A stretch of DNA of 64,000 bases from Helicobacteraceae bacterium (GTDB lineage Bacteria; Campylobacterota; Campylobacteria; Campylobacterales; Sulfurimonadaceae). Under the pieces are notes generated by a model. It did no database searches. It saw only the letters and a program-made list of their open reading frames with translations, and had not been told where the DNA came from. How positions within the stretch are numbered: position 1 is the stretch's first letter; each line of letters begins with the position of its first letter. The DNA lies in NCBI GenBank assembly GCA_013138865.1, contig WTBY01000017.1, positions 98,313 to 162,312 of the forward strand, given 5' to 3'. Of the stretch, positions 49,676 to 60,040 are shown one piece after another. Position numbers and translations under genes: made by a program.

Positions 49676-50221
49676 TTTATTAAATTTGTAGTATTTTGAG
49701 TTACCGTAAAAAGCCATAGCATTACCTATCTCTTGCTTGCGAATATCTTTACGCATAGCACGGATTGCTTCATCTCTTGTAGCTGGCGTGTCAAGTTCGA
49801 TCACTTCTACTAAAGAGTCTTCGCTTGAAGAAGCAGAACTGTTTTGAGTCATGTTGATAGGTGCTACTTCTCTTAGTATAACATTCGGGGTTAAAGCAAC
49901 TTCTTCTACTCTTCTTTGGCTAATTTTACGTTTTTTAGGCACGTTACAATTAACAATACCCTCTGTCATAAATGCACAAGTGTCTAAACCTCTTTTTACA
50001 CTGCCTAAGTTATTATAAGCATTCTGAAAACCATCATAACTACCTAACCAAACTTTGTAATAACCGTTATCTTTTACGATCTCATACTTACCAAATTTAG
50101 CTACTTTTTTTAAGAAAGCTTTAGAGATATTCTCTTTTTTATCAACTGCCATAACTTGAATATAGTAAGGCTTTGCAAAGAGTGCCGCAGCACTAAAAAG
50201 TAAAATAGCTAAAAGTTTCAT
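49667..50221 (-). CDS. exported SPOR-like protein
   Basis: This 184-residue protein has a signal peptide (LLAILLFSAAALFA, cleavage near residue 16). A fold of about 70 residues follows, beginning PYYIQVMAVDKKENI with YKVWLGSYDGFQNA and LGSVKRGLDTCAFM, the strand-helix pattern of SPOR peptidoglycan-binding domains. A Ser-rich, basic tail follows. It may act at the division site or in wall attachment; this is inferred. It overlaps the PP-loop gene by nine bases tail to tail. Confidence 0.5.
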   Translation of the reverse strand: MKLLAILLFSAAALFAKPYYIQVMAVDKKENISKAFLKKVAKFGKYEIVKDNGYYKVWLGSYDGFQNAYNNLGSVKRGLDTCAFMTEGIVNCNVPKKRKISQRRVEEVALTPNVILREVAPINMTQNSSASSSEDSLVEVIELDTPATRDEAIRAMRKDIRKQEIGNAMAFYGNSKYYKFNKSF

Positions 50222-50280
50222 GGTAATATCCTCGTAAAATAATTATTATTTAAATCGACAAAGAAGAGAAGTTATTAAGT

Positions 50281-50706
50281 TTAATTACCCTCAAATATAT
50301 CAGTAAAATCTTTTTCATAGCTTGGATTGTCTTTTATAAGAAGCTCTTCAAGTGATTTTATTAGCTCAACATTGTGAGAGTACGATCGAAGAGATATAAC
50401 TATACTATGATAGGTCTTAAAAATGGGGTCAGCTTTTCCATCTTTTTTCTCTGGCAAGTAAGCATGAAAACGCATAATATTGTCTATTACATCATCTAAC
50501 TCTTCTTTAGTTGTGCCCTCTTTTTGCACTGTAGCTAATAGTTCTACAAGTTTTATAGCTTTTGCTGAACTACCTAAAACTTGATCTTTTTTTGTTTGTC
50601 TATGCTGTACATTTCTATAGACTGTAAATATAAAAATTATAATTGTAATAAAAACAACAACTACACCCATAATTAAGATAATTATTCCCGGATTAAGCTT
50701 GTCCAT
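50281..50706 (-). CDS. hypothetical membrane-anchored protein
   Basis: This 141-residue protein has one strong N-terminal membrane helix (GIIILIMGVVVVFITIIIFIF) and a helical cytosolic domain with acidic ends (DIFEGN). It is not recognised. It stands between the SPOR-like gene and the porin on the same strand, 60 and 110 bp away, so it probably has its own transcript or is part of a loose operon. Confidence 0.6.
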   Translation of the reverse strand: MDKLNPGIIILIMGVVVVFITIIIFIFTVYRNVQHRQTKKDQVLGSSAKAIKLVELLATVQKEGTTKEELDDVIDNIMRFHAYLPEKKDGKADPIFKTYHSIVISLRSYSHNVELIKSLEELLIKDNPSYEKDFTDIFEGN

Positions 50707-50787
50707 TTGAAAACCTATGTTATTTAAGATAGAGAATTTTACTATAAAAGAGTTAAGAAGAGTTTATAGTTGAGGGTTGAATTGGTT

Positions 50788-50810
50788 GTTACTCTCGTTA
50801 TGAGAGTAAC
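50788..50810 (-). terminator. hairpin after the porin gene
   Basis: GTTACTCTC and GAGAGTAAC form a perfect nine-bp stem around a five-base loop, seven bp past the porin stop codon. It lacks a strong U-run but fits a terminator or mRNA 3'-end stabiliser. Confidence 0.6.
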
Positions 50811-50816
50811 TTATTT

Positions 50817-52142
50817 CTACCAGTGTACTTCTGAAGTAAGAAGAACTGAGTCAAAATCTTGAATAGGTTTGCCATCATATTTTCTATGCTCAAGAGCTTT
50901 GTAAGTTTCACCTGAGAGGATCCATCTTACATTTTTATTTTGTTGGTATGAAACACCATAAATAAAGTTATCAGTCTCTTGAGTTTGAGAAGCATCATTT
51001 TGTTTTTCAGACTTCCAGCGATCGTAACGAGCAATTAAGTTCCACTCTTTTTTAGTACCGAAGCGGTAAGTACCATTTACAGAGTAACCCTCACCATTAT
51101 ATTTTGAAGTTACATCTTTGATCTCATTTTCTGCTTTTGTATATTGAGCTGAGATAAGAAATGATGGTTGATTATAAACTGTATGAAGACCATAAATTTT
51201 ATATGTTGCATTATCAGTTACACCTTTATCATTTTTAGCACTATGAATATTTGCTTGTCCCCAAAATGATGCATCAAAGTAAGTATCTTTTTTAGGTTTA
51301 CGTTTTTTGTTACCATTACCAAGAACTGCTGCTGTTGCTCTCCACTCTAAAGAGTTAGAAACACCATTAGCCTCATCAAATGAGTGGTAACCTTCACCAT
51401 TAAATAGACCAATTTCACTTGTAAAATAAGGAGTTTTAGTTTTAAAGTTTACACCAAGGTCAGCTGAGTTAGTTAAATCAGCCGCTTGTTTTGATTCAAC
51501 TGAAACTTTAGAAATTGAACGGTAGAACCATGCTTGGTGCTCTTCATAATCGATCCAAGGACGGTGAACAGCACCAAACTCTACACCAGTATATGGAAGA
51601 ACTTTATCTAAATAAAGGTAAGCATATTTAATATAAACATCCATATGAGCAAATGTAGAACCGGCAGCTGCATCCATTGACTCAGCATTCTGTGTTGTTG
51701 CATCCATAGTTACACGTAAGAAACTTTTTGGCTCATCAAAAAGGTAAGCTTTAACCTGAACGTAGTTACGACGCATTTCAAATTTACCAGTTTGATTATC
51801 AGGAACGGCAGCATTACCATTGCTATCAGCGTTAGCTGCTAATGATTTATTATTTGTATAGTTATAACCTAAGTAATGAACTCCACTAAACTTTAGTTTA
51901 GAAGCTTTAGCTAAAACAGGAACACTTTTTTTAGTGATTGTTTTAATCTCTTCATCTTGTGTTTTGTTCATAGCTTTAACACTACCAGCACTTATGAATT
52001 CACCCATCTCTATACGACCCTCAGCAGGTGTAGTAAATACTTGACCAGTTGTTGGATCAGTGTATAGAGTTAAAGTTGAAGCATGTACTGCCGTAGAAAT
52101 GCTTAATGCTGCTAATGCAGAAAGTATGATTTTTTTATTCAT
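50817..52142 (-). CDS. outer-membrane porin (OprP/OprO-like)
   Basis: This 441-residue protein has a signal peptide ending AVHAS and mature alternating strands rich in Tyr, Trp and Asp. It ends in a C-terminal TSEVHW, the terminal-aromatic outer-membrane signal. The strand pattern with FEMRRNYVQVKAYL and LPYTGVEFGAVHRPWIDYEEHQ resembles phosphate-selective or general porins. The substrate is unknown. A promoter is expected in the 129-bp gap to purM, which is divergent. Confidence 0.8.
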   Translation of the reverse strand: MNKKIILSALAALSISTAVHASTLTLYTDPTTGQVFTTPAEGRIEMGEFISAGSVKAMNKTQDEEIKTITKKSVPVLAKASKLKFSGVHYLGYNYTNNKSLAANADSNGNAAVPDNQTGKFEMRRNYVQVKAYLFDEPKSFLRVTMDATTQNAESMDAAAGSTFAHMDVYIKYAYLYLDKVLPYTGVEFGAVHRPWIDYEEHQAWFYRSISKVSVESKQAADLTNSADLGVNFKTKTPYFTSEIGLFNGEGYHSFDEANGVSNSLEWRATAAVLGNGNKKRKPKKDTYFDASFWGQANIHSAKNDKGVTDNATYKIYGLHTVYNQPSFLISAQYTKAENEIKDVTSKYNGEGYSVNGTYRFGTKKEWNLIARYDRWKSEKQNDASQTQETDNFIYGVSYQQNKNVRWILSGETYKALEHRKYDGKPIQDFDSVLLTSEVHW

Positions 52143-52271
52143 TTTTAGTATCCTTAAGTTTTTGATGCTGGAAGTTTAACTGTGTCTTGTTACAGTTTGG
52201 TTACATATGTTAATCACTCTATAATAACTACTTAGATATAATTTTTACAATTATTAGTTATGGAGATTATT

Positions 52272-53267
52272 TTGAGTCAAATTAGTTATAAAGATGCTGG
52301 TGTTGATATAGACGCTGGCAACAGCTTTGTTGAAAATATTAAACCACTTGTTAAGTCTACAAAAATTCCTGGTGTTATAGGTGGTATAGGATCTTTTGCT
52401 GGTGCATTTGAACTTCCTACTGGTTATAAAGAGCCTGTAATGTTAGCAGCAACAGATGGTGTTGGAACAAAACTTAAACTAGCTATTGATAGTGGTATTC
52501 ATAACACTGTTGGTATTGATCTTGTTGCTATGTGCGTAAATGATCTGATCTGTAACTTTGGTACTCCTAGTTTCTTTTTAGACTACTACGCAACTGGTAA
52601 GCTTGATGTTGAGATCGCTACAAATGTAGTAGCTGGGATCGCAGAGGGTTGTAGACAGAGTGAATGTGCGCTGATCGGTGGTGAGACTGCTGAAATGCCT
52701 GGTATGTACTCTGAAGATGACTATGACTTAGCAGGTTTTGCTGTTGGTGTTTGTGAAAAAAGTGAAATGGATCGTGTTAGTCTTGTAAAAGCTGGACATA
52801 AACTTATAGCACTTCCAAGTTCTGGAATTCACTCTAATGGTTTCTCACTTGCTAGAAAAGTTCTATTTGACAAAATGGAAATGAAGCTTGATGATGACTT
52901 TAATGGTAAACCACTAATAGAGACACTTTTAACTCCAACTAAAATATATGTAAAAACATTTAAAAAACTTAAAGAGCATATAGTTGCACTTGCACATATA
53001 ACTGGTGGTGGTATAGTTGAAAACTTACCTCGTGTTTTACCAGAAGGTATGAGAGCTGTTGTAACTGAGTCAAAAGTACGGAACCTACCTATTTACGATC
53101 TTATAGGTCAACACGTTGCTAAAGATGAGATGTACCGTGCTTTTAACATGGGTGTCGGTATGGTTCTTGTAGTACGTGAAGAAGATGTTGCTTTTGTTCT
53201 TGAAAATAGTGACGGTTATGAAATCGGTCACATAGAAGCTGGTGAGCGTGAGGCTGTTCTAGTTTAA
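52272..53267 (+). CDS. purM: phosphoribosylformylglycinamidine cyclo-ligase
   Basis: This AIR synthetase of about 331 residues closes the imidazole ring of purines. Signatures are ISYKDAGVDIDAGN, GGIGSFAGAFEL, TDGVGTKLKLA, GIDLVAMCVNDL, GGETAEMPGMY and SSGIHSNGFSL. I place the start at TTG 52272 (MSQISYKDAG), because GGAGA lies just upstream; an in-frame ATG at 52260 would start inside that ribosome-binding site and adds four residues without its own site. Confidence 0.95.
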   Translation: MSQISYKDAGVDIDAGNSFVENIKPLVKSTKIPGVIGGIGSFAGAFELPTGYKEPVMLAATDGVGTKLKLAIDSGIHNTVGIDLVAMCVNDLICNFGTPSFFLDYYATGKLDVEIATNVVAGIAEGCRQSECALIGGETAEMPGMYSEDDYDLAGFAVGVCEKSEMDRVSLVKAGHKLIALPSSGIHSNGFSLARKVLFDKMEMKLDDDFNGKPLIETLLTPTKIYVKTFKKLKEHIVALAHITGGGIVENLPRVLPEGMRAVVTESKVRNLPIYDLIGQHVAKDEMYRAFNMGVGMVLVVREEDVAFVLENSDGYEIGHIEAGEREAVLV

Positions 53268-53274
53268 ATTATCA

Positions 53275-53296
53275 AAAGAGGAAGCTTTTCCTCTTT
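53275..53296. terminator. bidirectional terminator between purM and arsB
   Basis: AAAGAGGAA-GCTT-TTCCTCTTT is a nine-bp stem placed between two convergent stop codons and flanked by A on one side and T on the other. It overlaps the arsB stop by two bases. Confidence 0.7.
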
Positions 53297-54548
53297 ACAC
53301 TAACGTTAATAACACGACTAACAAAATAGGTGGAGTTACTAACATACCAAATTTAGAGTATTGCCAAAAACCAATTTTTACACCTCTTTGGTTCAGTGTA
53401 TGTAACCAAAGTAGCGTCGCAAGTGAGCCAAAAGGTGTCATTTTTGGACCTAAGTTACACCCTACTATATTTGCATAGATCATTGCTTGGTTTCCTATAT
53501 CTGCTAGCGCTATATCCATAACCATAATAGTTGGCATATTGTTCATAAAAGCACTTAAAAAGGCACTTAAAAAACCAGTTGCTACAACTGCTACTAAATT
53601 ACCTTGTGCGTTAAGATCAACTAATATAGTAGCAAGATAGTCAGTTAAACCCGCATTTTTAAGTCCATACACAACAACATAAAGCCCAAGTGAAAACCAT
53701 ACAACCTGCCATGGTGCATTTTTAATTATTTTCTTTGGCTCAACTGTTTTAAACAGTGTTGCAATCATTAAAAATAGTAGACCTCCACCAAGTGCAAAAG
53801 CTGAGACAGGTATACCATATTCATCACCTATAAAGTAACCTGATAGAAGAGTTACTAAAAAGACCCATGAAAAATAGAAGAGTGTTTTACTCTTTAGTAC
53901 ACTATCTGATGGTGGCAAAAGATTTATATCAACACGCTCTGGTATATCATCTTTAAGTACAAATAGAAGAACTAAAATAGTTACACTAACACTTACTATG
54001 TAAGGCAGATACATATTTGAAAAGTACTCTAAAAAGCCTATATTAAAATAGTTGGCTGTAACTATATTTGTTAAGTTTGAAAACACAAAAGGCAAAGAGG
54101 CACTATCACTAATAAAACCACCTGCTAACAAAAAGGCTAAAATAGTTTTAACATTTAGTTTTAGAACTTTCATTTTAGCTAGTAAAATAGGTGTTAAAAT
54201 AAGTGCCGCACCATCATTTGCAAAAAGTGCAGAGACTAACGCACCAAGCAAAATAGAGTATACGAACATTCTCTTACCACTACCCTTTGAAAACTTTGCC
54301 ATCTTCAGAGCTGACCACTCAAAAAAGCCTATCTCATCAAGCACGAGAGAGAGAATTATAATCCCTATAAAGGCTAATGTAGCGTCCCAGACTATGTCCC
54401 AAACGCTAAATAGATCATTAACACTAACAGCACCTAACACAAATGCAACAGTTGCACCTATGACTGCAGTTGTTCCTATTTGAAGACCACGAGGTTGCCA
54501 AATTATAAAAAGAAGTGTTACAAGAAAAATGCTACTAGCTAAGATCAT
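53295..54548 (-). CDS. arsB: arsenite efflux permease
   Basis: This 417-residue protein with about 12 helices closely follows the ArsB pattern: IFLVTLLFIIWQPRGLQIG, SLVLDEIGFFEW, ALFANDGAALILTPI, FISDSASLPFVFSNL, AFMNNMPTIMVM and VGCNLGPKMTPFGSLATLLWLH. It exports arsenite or antimonite by the proton gradient. No arsR or arsC is in view, so it is not in a full ars operon; expression may be constitutive or controlled elsewhere. Confidence 0.93.
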   Translation of the reverse strand: MILASSIFLVTLLFIIWQPRGLQIGTTAVIGATVAFVLGAVSVNDLFSVWDIVWDATLAFIGIIILSLVLDEIGFFEWSALKMAKFSKGSGKRMFVYSILLGALVSALFANDGAALILTPILLAKMKVLKLNVKTILAFLLAGGFISDSASLPFVFSNLTNIVTANYFNIGFLEYFSNMYLPYIVSVSVTILVLLFVLKDDIPERVDINLLPPSDSVLKSKTLFYFSWVFLVTLLSGYFIGDEYGIPVSAFALGGGLLFLMIATLFKTVEPKKIIKNAPWQVVWFSLGLYVVVYGLKNAGLTDYLATILVDLNAQGNLVAVVATGFLSAFLSAFMNNMPTIMVMDIALADIGNQAMIYANIVGCNLGPKMTPFGSLATLLWLHTLNQRGVKIGFWQYSKFGMLVTPPILLVVLLTLV

Positions 54549-54731
54549 TTTAGTAACACTTTCAAGATTTTTTCATTACACATAACTAGACCTTTTTTAT
54601 TTACTTTTACACCTCGAAATTATTTAACATTGTATCAATAAAAAGTTACAACCTCATTACTTTTGGTATTTAACTTAATTATAACTTTCAAAAGAGTAAA
54701 ATATACAATACAAGTATACAAGGCTCTAACA

Positions 54732-56123
54732 ATGAGTGTTATAGAAGAACTAAATATTCTAATAATTGACGATAATACAAAAAATATTCAGCTTGCAGCT
54801 AATGTTCTAAAATCAACTAATTCTTACAATATATATTTTGCTACTAGTGGAAAAAAAGGTATTGAACAGCTTAGTCTGCGATCACACTCCCTCATTTTAC
54901 TAGATATTAATATGCCTGAACTAAATGGTTACGAGACGGCAGATATTATTAAAAAGAATACTCTATATAAAAGTATTCCTATCATTTTTCTCTCTGCTAA
55001 TGCTAACAAAGAGAGTATTAAAGAAGGTTTTAAACATGGTGGTGCTGACTATATAACTAAGCCATTTGACGAGGAAGAGCTACTACACAGAGTTCAAACC
55101 CATATAGACTTATTTGTAATAACACAAAAGCTTAAAGATGAAGTTGACGAAACAAAAAACTTACTAGAACAGTATAAAATTGCTGTGGATGCTGGTTCTC
55201 TTGTCTCAAAGACTAATATTTATGGGACTATTACCTATGTAAACGATAAATTCTGTGAAATTTCTAAATACTCTAGAGAAGAACTATTAAATCAAAATCA
55301 CAACATTGTAAGATGTCCAGATATTCCTAAGAGCTTTTTTAAAACTTTATGGAATACCATACAGAACAAAAAAATATGGAGTGGTGCAGTTAAAAATATG
55401 GCAAAAGATGGTAGCTTTTACTATGTTGAAGCTACTATTATGCCAATTTTAAACTCTAATAATGAGATTGTTGAGTACATAAGTATTAGAAATGACGTTA
55501 CCAAAGAGACACTACTTCGAGACGATATAGTGGCTACACAAGAAGAGGTGCTTCATACGCTTGGCGAGTTAGGAGAGTGGAGATCAAAAGAGACTGGCGA
55601 TCATGTAAATAGAGTCTCTCTCTTTTCTGAATTACTAGCACGTGCTTATGGCTGTAGTGAAGAAAATATACAACTGTTAAAAACAGCCTCACCTATGCAT
55701 GATATAGGTAAAGTAATTATTCCAGATAAAATACTTCTCAAACCAGGTAAATTAACGGGAGAAGAGTTTGAAATAATAAAGCAACATACCGTTTATGGCT
55801 ATGATATTTTCAATAAGTCCAAACATGAGCTTTTAAAAACTGCTGCACTTATTTCACATGAACATCATGAGAAATGGGATGGTACAGGCTACCCGCAAGG
55901 TTTAAGTAAAGAAGATATACATATATTTGGACGAATTACCTCTTTAGCAGATGTATTTGACGCACTTAGTCATGATAGGGTCTATAAAAAAGCATGGGAA
56001 ATAGAAGATGTAGTAGAGTACATCAAAAGTGAAAGCTCAAAATCTTTTGATCCTAAGCTAGTAGAACTATTTTTAGATCACTTAGATGAGATATTAAAAA
56101 TTAAAGAAGAGTTTAACAAATGA
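54732..56123 (+). CDS. response regulator with PAS and HD-GYP domains
   Basis: This protein of about 463 residues has a receiver domain (ILIIDDNTKNIQLAANVL; phospho-Asp in ILLDINMPELNGY), a PAS domain with PAC (about 145-265), and a C-terminal HD-GYP domain (HDIGKVIIPDKILLKPGKLT and WDGTGYPQGL) that should hydrolyse cyclic di-GMP. I start at the ATG at 54732 (MSVIEELN), since a longer frame from 54663 lacks a ribosome-binding site. It overlaps the SCO-like gene by four bases. Confidence 0.88.
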   Translation: MSVIEELNILIIDDNTKNIQLAANVLKSTNSYNIYFATSGKKGIEQLSLRSHSLILLDINMPELNGYETADIIKKNTLYKSIPIIFLSANANKESIKEGFKHGGADYITKPFDEEELLHRVQTHIDLFVITQKLKDEVDETKNLLEQYKIAVDAGSLVSKTNIYGTITYVNDKFCEISKYSREELLNQNHNIVRCPDIPKSFFKTLWNTIQNKKIWSGAVKNMAKDGSFYYVEATIMPILNSNNEIVEYISIRNDVTKETLLRDDIVATQEEVLHTLGELGEWRSKETGDHVNRVSLFSELLARAYGCSEENIQLLKTASPMHDIGKVIIPDKILLKPGKLTGEEFEIIKQHTVYGYDIFNKSKHELLKTAALISHEHHEKWDGTGYPQGLSKEDIHIFGRITSLADVFDALSHDRVYKKAWEIEDVVEYIKSESSKSFDPKLVELFLDHLDEILKIKEEFNK

Positions 56124-56689
56124 GACAAAAAGTTTTTCTTTCACTAATGTTATTAGCAGTTATTTTAATATCTGTTGCAATAACTATACTCCCGACATTT
56201 TTTACTACTGGTATTTCAAGAGTTGAGTTAAAACAAGAATTTGATCTACCTCTTGTTTTAAATGATAAAAAAGAGATTAAATTAATCTTTTTTGGTTATT
56301 CAGGTTGTATAGATATCTGTACACCTAGACTTATTTCCATTGCTAAGTTTTACAGTTCTTTAAGTCCTGAACTTAAACAACATGTAGGTGTTGAGTTTTT
56401 AGATATTTCAACCCCTGAAGATAAAACTCTACCTACGCAGTTTGCACAATATTTTAATAGTGACTTCAAAGGTATATACCTACCAAAAGATGTCTTAAGA
56501 AATTACACAAAAATATTTAGTGTATATTTTTCTAAATCTCTTTTAGATGAAACTGAGTACGATCACAGTTCGCACCTCTATATTGTAAAAAGAACGGGAG
56601 ACAAAAAAGAGTTGCGATATATATATAACTCTTATCCATTTGATTTTAAGCAAATAAAACTAGATATAGAGGAGCTACTAAATGAATGA
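56120..56689 (+). CDS. SCO1/SenC-like copper/thioredoxin-fold protein
   Basis: This 189-residue protein has an N-terminal membrane anchor ([20 protein letters not shown]) and a thioredoxin-like domain with [12 protein letters not shown], a CxxxC motif placed as in SCO proteins, and the paired His in DHSSHLY. SCO proteins carry copper to oxidases or act in redox signalling. Unlike most, it is sandwiched between two signalling genes, with four and eight bp overlaps, so it is likely made with them. Copper or redox sensing is inferred. Confidence 0.75.
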   Translation: MRQKVFLSLMLLAVILISVAITILPTFFTTGISRVELKQEFDLPLVLNDKKEIKLIFFGYSGCIDICTPRLISIAKFYSSLSPELKQHVGVEFLDISTPEDKTLPTQFAQYFNSDFKGIYLPKDVLRNYTKIFSVYFSKSLLDETEYDHSSHLYIVKRTGDKKELRYIYNSYPFDFKQIKLDIEELLNE

Positions 56690-58697
56690 CTCGTATCATA
56701 TAAACAATAGAGCTGCTGCTGATCTATTTATACTTAAACTTATTTTTTACCATTGGGTTATAGTTTCAACGGTTACCGCCTATCTATTTAACGCATATTT
56801 ACTTGGATTTGTTGGGGGTGGACTACTGTTTGCACTTGCTTTTGTAGGCTATAAAGAGCTAAAGGGAACACCAGACTATAGCTACATTGCGGCTTTAATT
56901 CTCTTAAGCTTCTCTATTCTAATGATACAACAAAGCCTTGGTCGAATAGAGATGCACTTTCATATATTTGGAGCGTTATCTTTTTTAATTATCTATAAAG
57001 ATGTAAAAGTTATAGCCATAGGCTCAATGTTTATCCTTGTTCACCACTTAATATTTAACTATATGCAAGAGTTAAATATCACTATATTTGACACCCCTAT
57101 AGTAGTCTTTAACTATGGCTGTGGTTTAGACATTGTTTTACTTCATGGAGCATTTGTTCTTTTTGAATGGTTTGTTCTTTATAAAATTGTTAAAATCATG
57201 AACAGAACAGATGAAGAGCTATACAGAACAAAAGGCGCATTAGAGTCTATAAATAAGAACCTTGAAAGCTTAGTGGGTGTTAGAACACTAGAACTAAGTC
57301 ATGCAAAAGATGAAGCTGATAGTGCTAATAAAATGAAATCAGAATTTTTAGCAAACATGTCACATGAGATTAGAACACCTATGAACTCTATCATAGGTTT
57401 TTCCGATCTACTATCTAAAGAGCTTACAAATAATACACAAAAAAACTATATTGCATCTGTACAGGATAGCTCAAAAATTCTTTTGACAATTATTAATGAT
57501 ATTTTAGATCTCTCAAAAGTAGAAGCAGGAAAACTAAAAATAGAGTATTTACCAACAGATATGCGCTCATTGGCTCAAGAAATTAAAAATGTTTTTTACC
57601 ATAAAGCAGCCCAAAAAGCACTTCAATTAAATGTATATGTTGATCCAAGTGTGCCTCGTACACTTATTACAGATGAAGTTAGAATAAGACAAATTCTTTT
57701 CAACCTAATAAGTAACTCTTTAAAATTTACAGCAGAAGGTTTTATAAGCATAAAAATAACTGCATCATCCAACACAGCTTCTATAACAAACCTAATTTTA
57801 GAAGTTTCAGATAGTGGCATAGGAATGGATAAAGCCCAGCAAGAACATATGTTTGAAGCATTTGCACAACATTCAGAGCAAAGCAATAAAGTATATGGTG
57901 GCACAGGCTTAGGACTAACCATCATTAAAAAGCTAGTTTCGCTTATGAATGGTACAATAACTTTACATAGCCAAAGAGATGAGGGAAGTACCTTTATAGT
58001 TACTCTTAATGAAATAGAAACTTCTACTAAAGAGATAGAAAAGAATGGTACTCATAATGAAGATATAATATTTGATAAAGCTACTGTTTTAATTGTTGAT
58101 GACTTAGAGTTGAATAGAAATTTAATAAAAGAGTACCTAAAAAATACACCCCTAACTCTTCTAGAAGCTGTCGATGGTCAAGAAGCTGTCGATATGACAA
58201 AAGAGAATAAAATAGATCTTCTTTTAATGGATCTAAGAATGCCTAATAAAAATGGTTATGAGGCAACTAATGAAATTAAAAGCTTTCAAAATGTTCCTAT
58301 TATTGCTATCACTGCCTCTGTAGTAGCACAAAAAAGTGATGAAAATAATAAGATATTTGACGACTTTTTAGCAAAACCTCTTAAGGAAAATGATCTAATT
58401 AACTCTATGTGTAACTTTTTAAAATGTACTATTATCAAAAAAGAGAAAGATCTGACTTTGCAAGAGTCCAGAGAATACAACATATCATTAAATAAGTACC
58501 CAGAACTACAATCTCTTTTAGCTCAAGCAAAAAATAATGGCGATATAGAGATTATACAAAAATTTTCGAATGAGCTATACGACTATGCTTCTAAAGAGAA
58601 CAACGAAAAGCTTAAAACTATATCTTTACAAATAACATCTGCTGTTGATAGTTTTGATATAGGTGAGTGTGAAGCTTTACTTAATAAGTTTATTTAA
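56682..58697 (+). CDS. hybrid sensor histidine kinase with histidine-rich membrane domain
   Basis: This 671-residue protein has six membrane helices (about 15-170), including a histidine-rich segment [13 protein letters not shown] coiled coil leads to HisKA ([19 protein letters not shown]), HATPase ([29 protein letters not shown]) and a receiver with [15 protein letters not shown]-terminal helical tail may be a relic phosphotransfer domain. Its start overlaps the SCO-like gene by eight bp. It probably signals to the HD-GYP regulator encoded two genes upstream. Confidence 0.85.
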   Translation: MNDSYHINNRAAADLFILKLIFYHWVIVSTVTAYLFNAYLLGFVGGGLLFALAFVGYKELKGTPDYSYIAALILLSFSILMIQQSLGRIEMHFHIFGALSFLIIYKDVKVIAIGSMFILVHHLIFNYMQELNITIFDTPIVVFNYGCGLDIVLLHGAFVLFEWFVLYKIVKIMNRTDEELYRTKGALESINKNLESLVGVRTLELSHAKDEADSANKMKSEFLANMSHEIRTPMNSIIGFSDLLSKELTNNTQKNYIASVQDSSKILLTIINDILDLSKVEAGKLKIEYLPTDMRSLAQEIKNVFYHKAAQKALQLNVYVDPSVPRTLITDEVRIRQILFNLISNSLKFTAEGFISIKITASSNTASITNLILEVSDSGIGMDKAQQEHMFEAFAQHSEQSNKVYGGTGLGLTIIKKLVSLMNGTITLHSQRDEGSTFIVTLNEIETSTKEIEKNGTHNEDIIFDKATVLIVDDLELNRNLIKEYLKNTPLTLLEAVDGQEAVDMTKENKIDLLLMDLRMPNKNGYEATNEIKSFQNVPIIAITASVVAQKSDENNKIFDDFLAKPLKENDLINSMCNFLKCTIIKKEKDLTLQESREYNISLNKYPELQSLLAQAKNNGDIEIIQKFSNELYDYASKENNEKLKTISLQITSAVDSFDIGECEALLNKFI

Positions 58698-58700
58698 CTG

Positions 58701-59798
58701 TTAAATATGTGCATAAAGTTCATTATATAACTTCATAGCACCTCGATCGCTCATAGAAGCTATATAGTCTGCTATTACTCTATGTTTAGAGCGTAACTCC
58801 AGCTGAACTAAATGACTTTTTGGTAACAACTTCTCTTCTTGCGTAAATGCAGAGTATAGCCCTTTTATAGCTTGTTTACCTGCAAACATATGCCTAACTA
58901 TACTCTCATGTTGGTACATCTGTTGAAATAGTATTTTTTTAAGTACTTTTATTTCATGCTCTAATTCAGGAGCAAAACCTATAGGTGCATCTTCTTGAGC
59001 TGAGAATGTCGCACATAACAACTCTTCAGTCTTTACATTTGAAGCTGAGAACTCTAAAAGTGAGTAGACTAAATGGTTTATAAAGTGAGAACTAAAACGA
59101 TAACGAAACATTTCATCGTTCTCTTCATCGATCCCCTCTGCATGAACCATCTCTAAAATTTTACAAATAAGTGTACTTTTCTTTAGAGTCTCGAAACTAA
59201 TAAGTCCTGAGTTGATACCATCATCTATATCATGGCTCATGTAGGCAATCTCATCTGCCCTGTCTACGATCATAGCTTCCACACTTGGGTGCGTAGATAG
59301 GTTAAATTTTTCATCTATTTCTGGTGAGTAAAATGATTTTTTATATGGTGCAGAGTGTTTTAAAATACCCTCTAGTGTAGCAAAAGTAAGGTTTAAACCT
59401 TTAAACTCTTTGTAGCGGTTTTCTAAAAGTGTTACAACTCTAAAAGATTGGTAGTTATGCTCAAACCCATTTTTAAAACCATCTTCTTTTAAAAGATGAT
59501 CTAACGTGTCACCACCAACATGACCAAAAGGGGTATGACCTAGATCATGTGCAAGCGCGATAGCTTCTGCAAGTGACTCTTCAAGGCTAAGCTGAGAAGT
59601 GATTGAGCGTGCTATTTGGCTTACTTCTAACGAATGAGTTAAACGTGTTCGAAAAAAGTCACCCTCTTGGTTTAGAAAAACTTGTGTTTTGTACTCTAGT
59701 TTTCTAAAACTTCCCGAGTGAATAATACGATCGCGATCTCTAGAGTAAGGTGATCTAAAATCGTCACTTACACCATAGAACCTCTCATTTGGTTTCAC
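58701..59798 (-). CDS. dgt: deoxyguanosinetriphosphate triphosphohydrolase-like HD protein
   Basis: This 365-residue protein has the HD dNTPase motifs: RDRIIHSGSFRKLEYKTQVF, RTRLTHSLEVSQIAR, ALAHDLGHTPFGHVGG and DDIADGIN-like SHDIDDGINS. It removes triphosphate from deoxynucleotides and tunes dNTP supply. Start codon is GTG at 59798, which shares a base with the stop of the upstream small gene (TAGTG), and no clear ribosome-binding site is seen. Confidence 0.9.
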   Translation of the reverse strand: MKPNERFYGVSDDFRSPYSRDRDRIIHSGSFRKLEYKTQVFLNQEGDFFRTRLTHSLEVSQIARSITSQLSLEESLAEAIALAHDLGHTPFGHVGGDTLDHLLKEDGFKNGFEHNYQSFRVVTLLENRYKEFKGLNLTFATLEGILKHSAPYKKSFYSPEIDEKFNLSTHPSVEAMIVDRADEIAYMSHDIDDGINSGLISFETLKKSTLICKILEMVHAEGIDEENDEMFRYRFSSHFINHLVYSLLEFSASNVKTEELLCATFSAQEDAPIGFAPELEHEIKVLKKILFQQMYQHESIVRHMFAGKQAIKGLYSAFTQEEKLLPKSHLVQLELRSKHRVIADYIASMSDRGAMKLYNELYAHI

Positions 59799-60040
59799 TA
59801 TTTTTTGGCTTTATTAACTAGCTTAATATCTCCATCAACAGCAAGACGCTCTTTTTCGGCAGCTCTCTCTTTTGGTGATCGCATAGCTTCAGCAGCTTTT
59901 GCTTGTGAGTAAACTTTAGTCTCTTCAGGGATCATTACATCTCTTTTTCCAGGGTTTACATCATCAACCATTATTCCATTTATGCTTAACGCACTAACAC
60001 CCATTACTAAAGCTAAACTAACAACTAATATTTTCATCAT
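59798..60040 (-). CDS. small exported protein of unknown function
   Basis: This 80-residue protein has a signal peptide (ILVVSLALVMGVSALS) and a basic-acidic helical tail (KAAEAMRSPKERAAEKERLA). Two consecutive ATGs are possible starts, with GGGAG upstream. It overlaps the ThyX-like stop (TAATG) and the dgt GTG, so it is part of the thyX-dgt operon. The family is not recognised; a periplasmic role is likely. Confidence 0.6.
   Translation of the reverse strand: MMKILVVSLALVMGVSALSINGIMVDDVNPGKRDVMIPEETKVYSQAKAAEAMRSPKERAAEKERLAVDGDIKLVNKAKK

Noticed and set aside
54052..54483. 143-codon plus-strand frame inside arsB
   Set aside because: It is antisense to conserved ArsB helices and lacks a ribosome-binding site.
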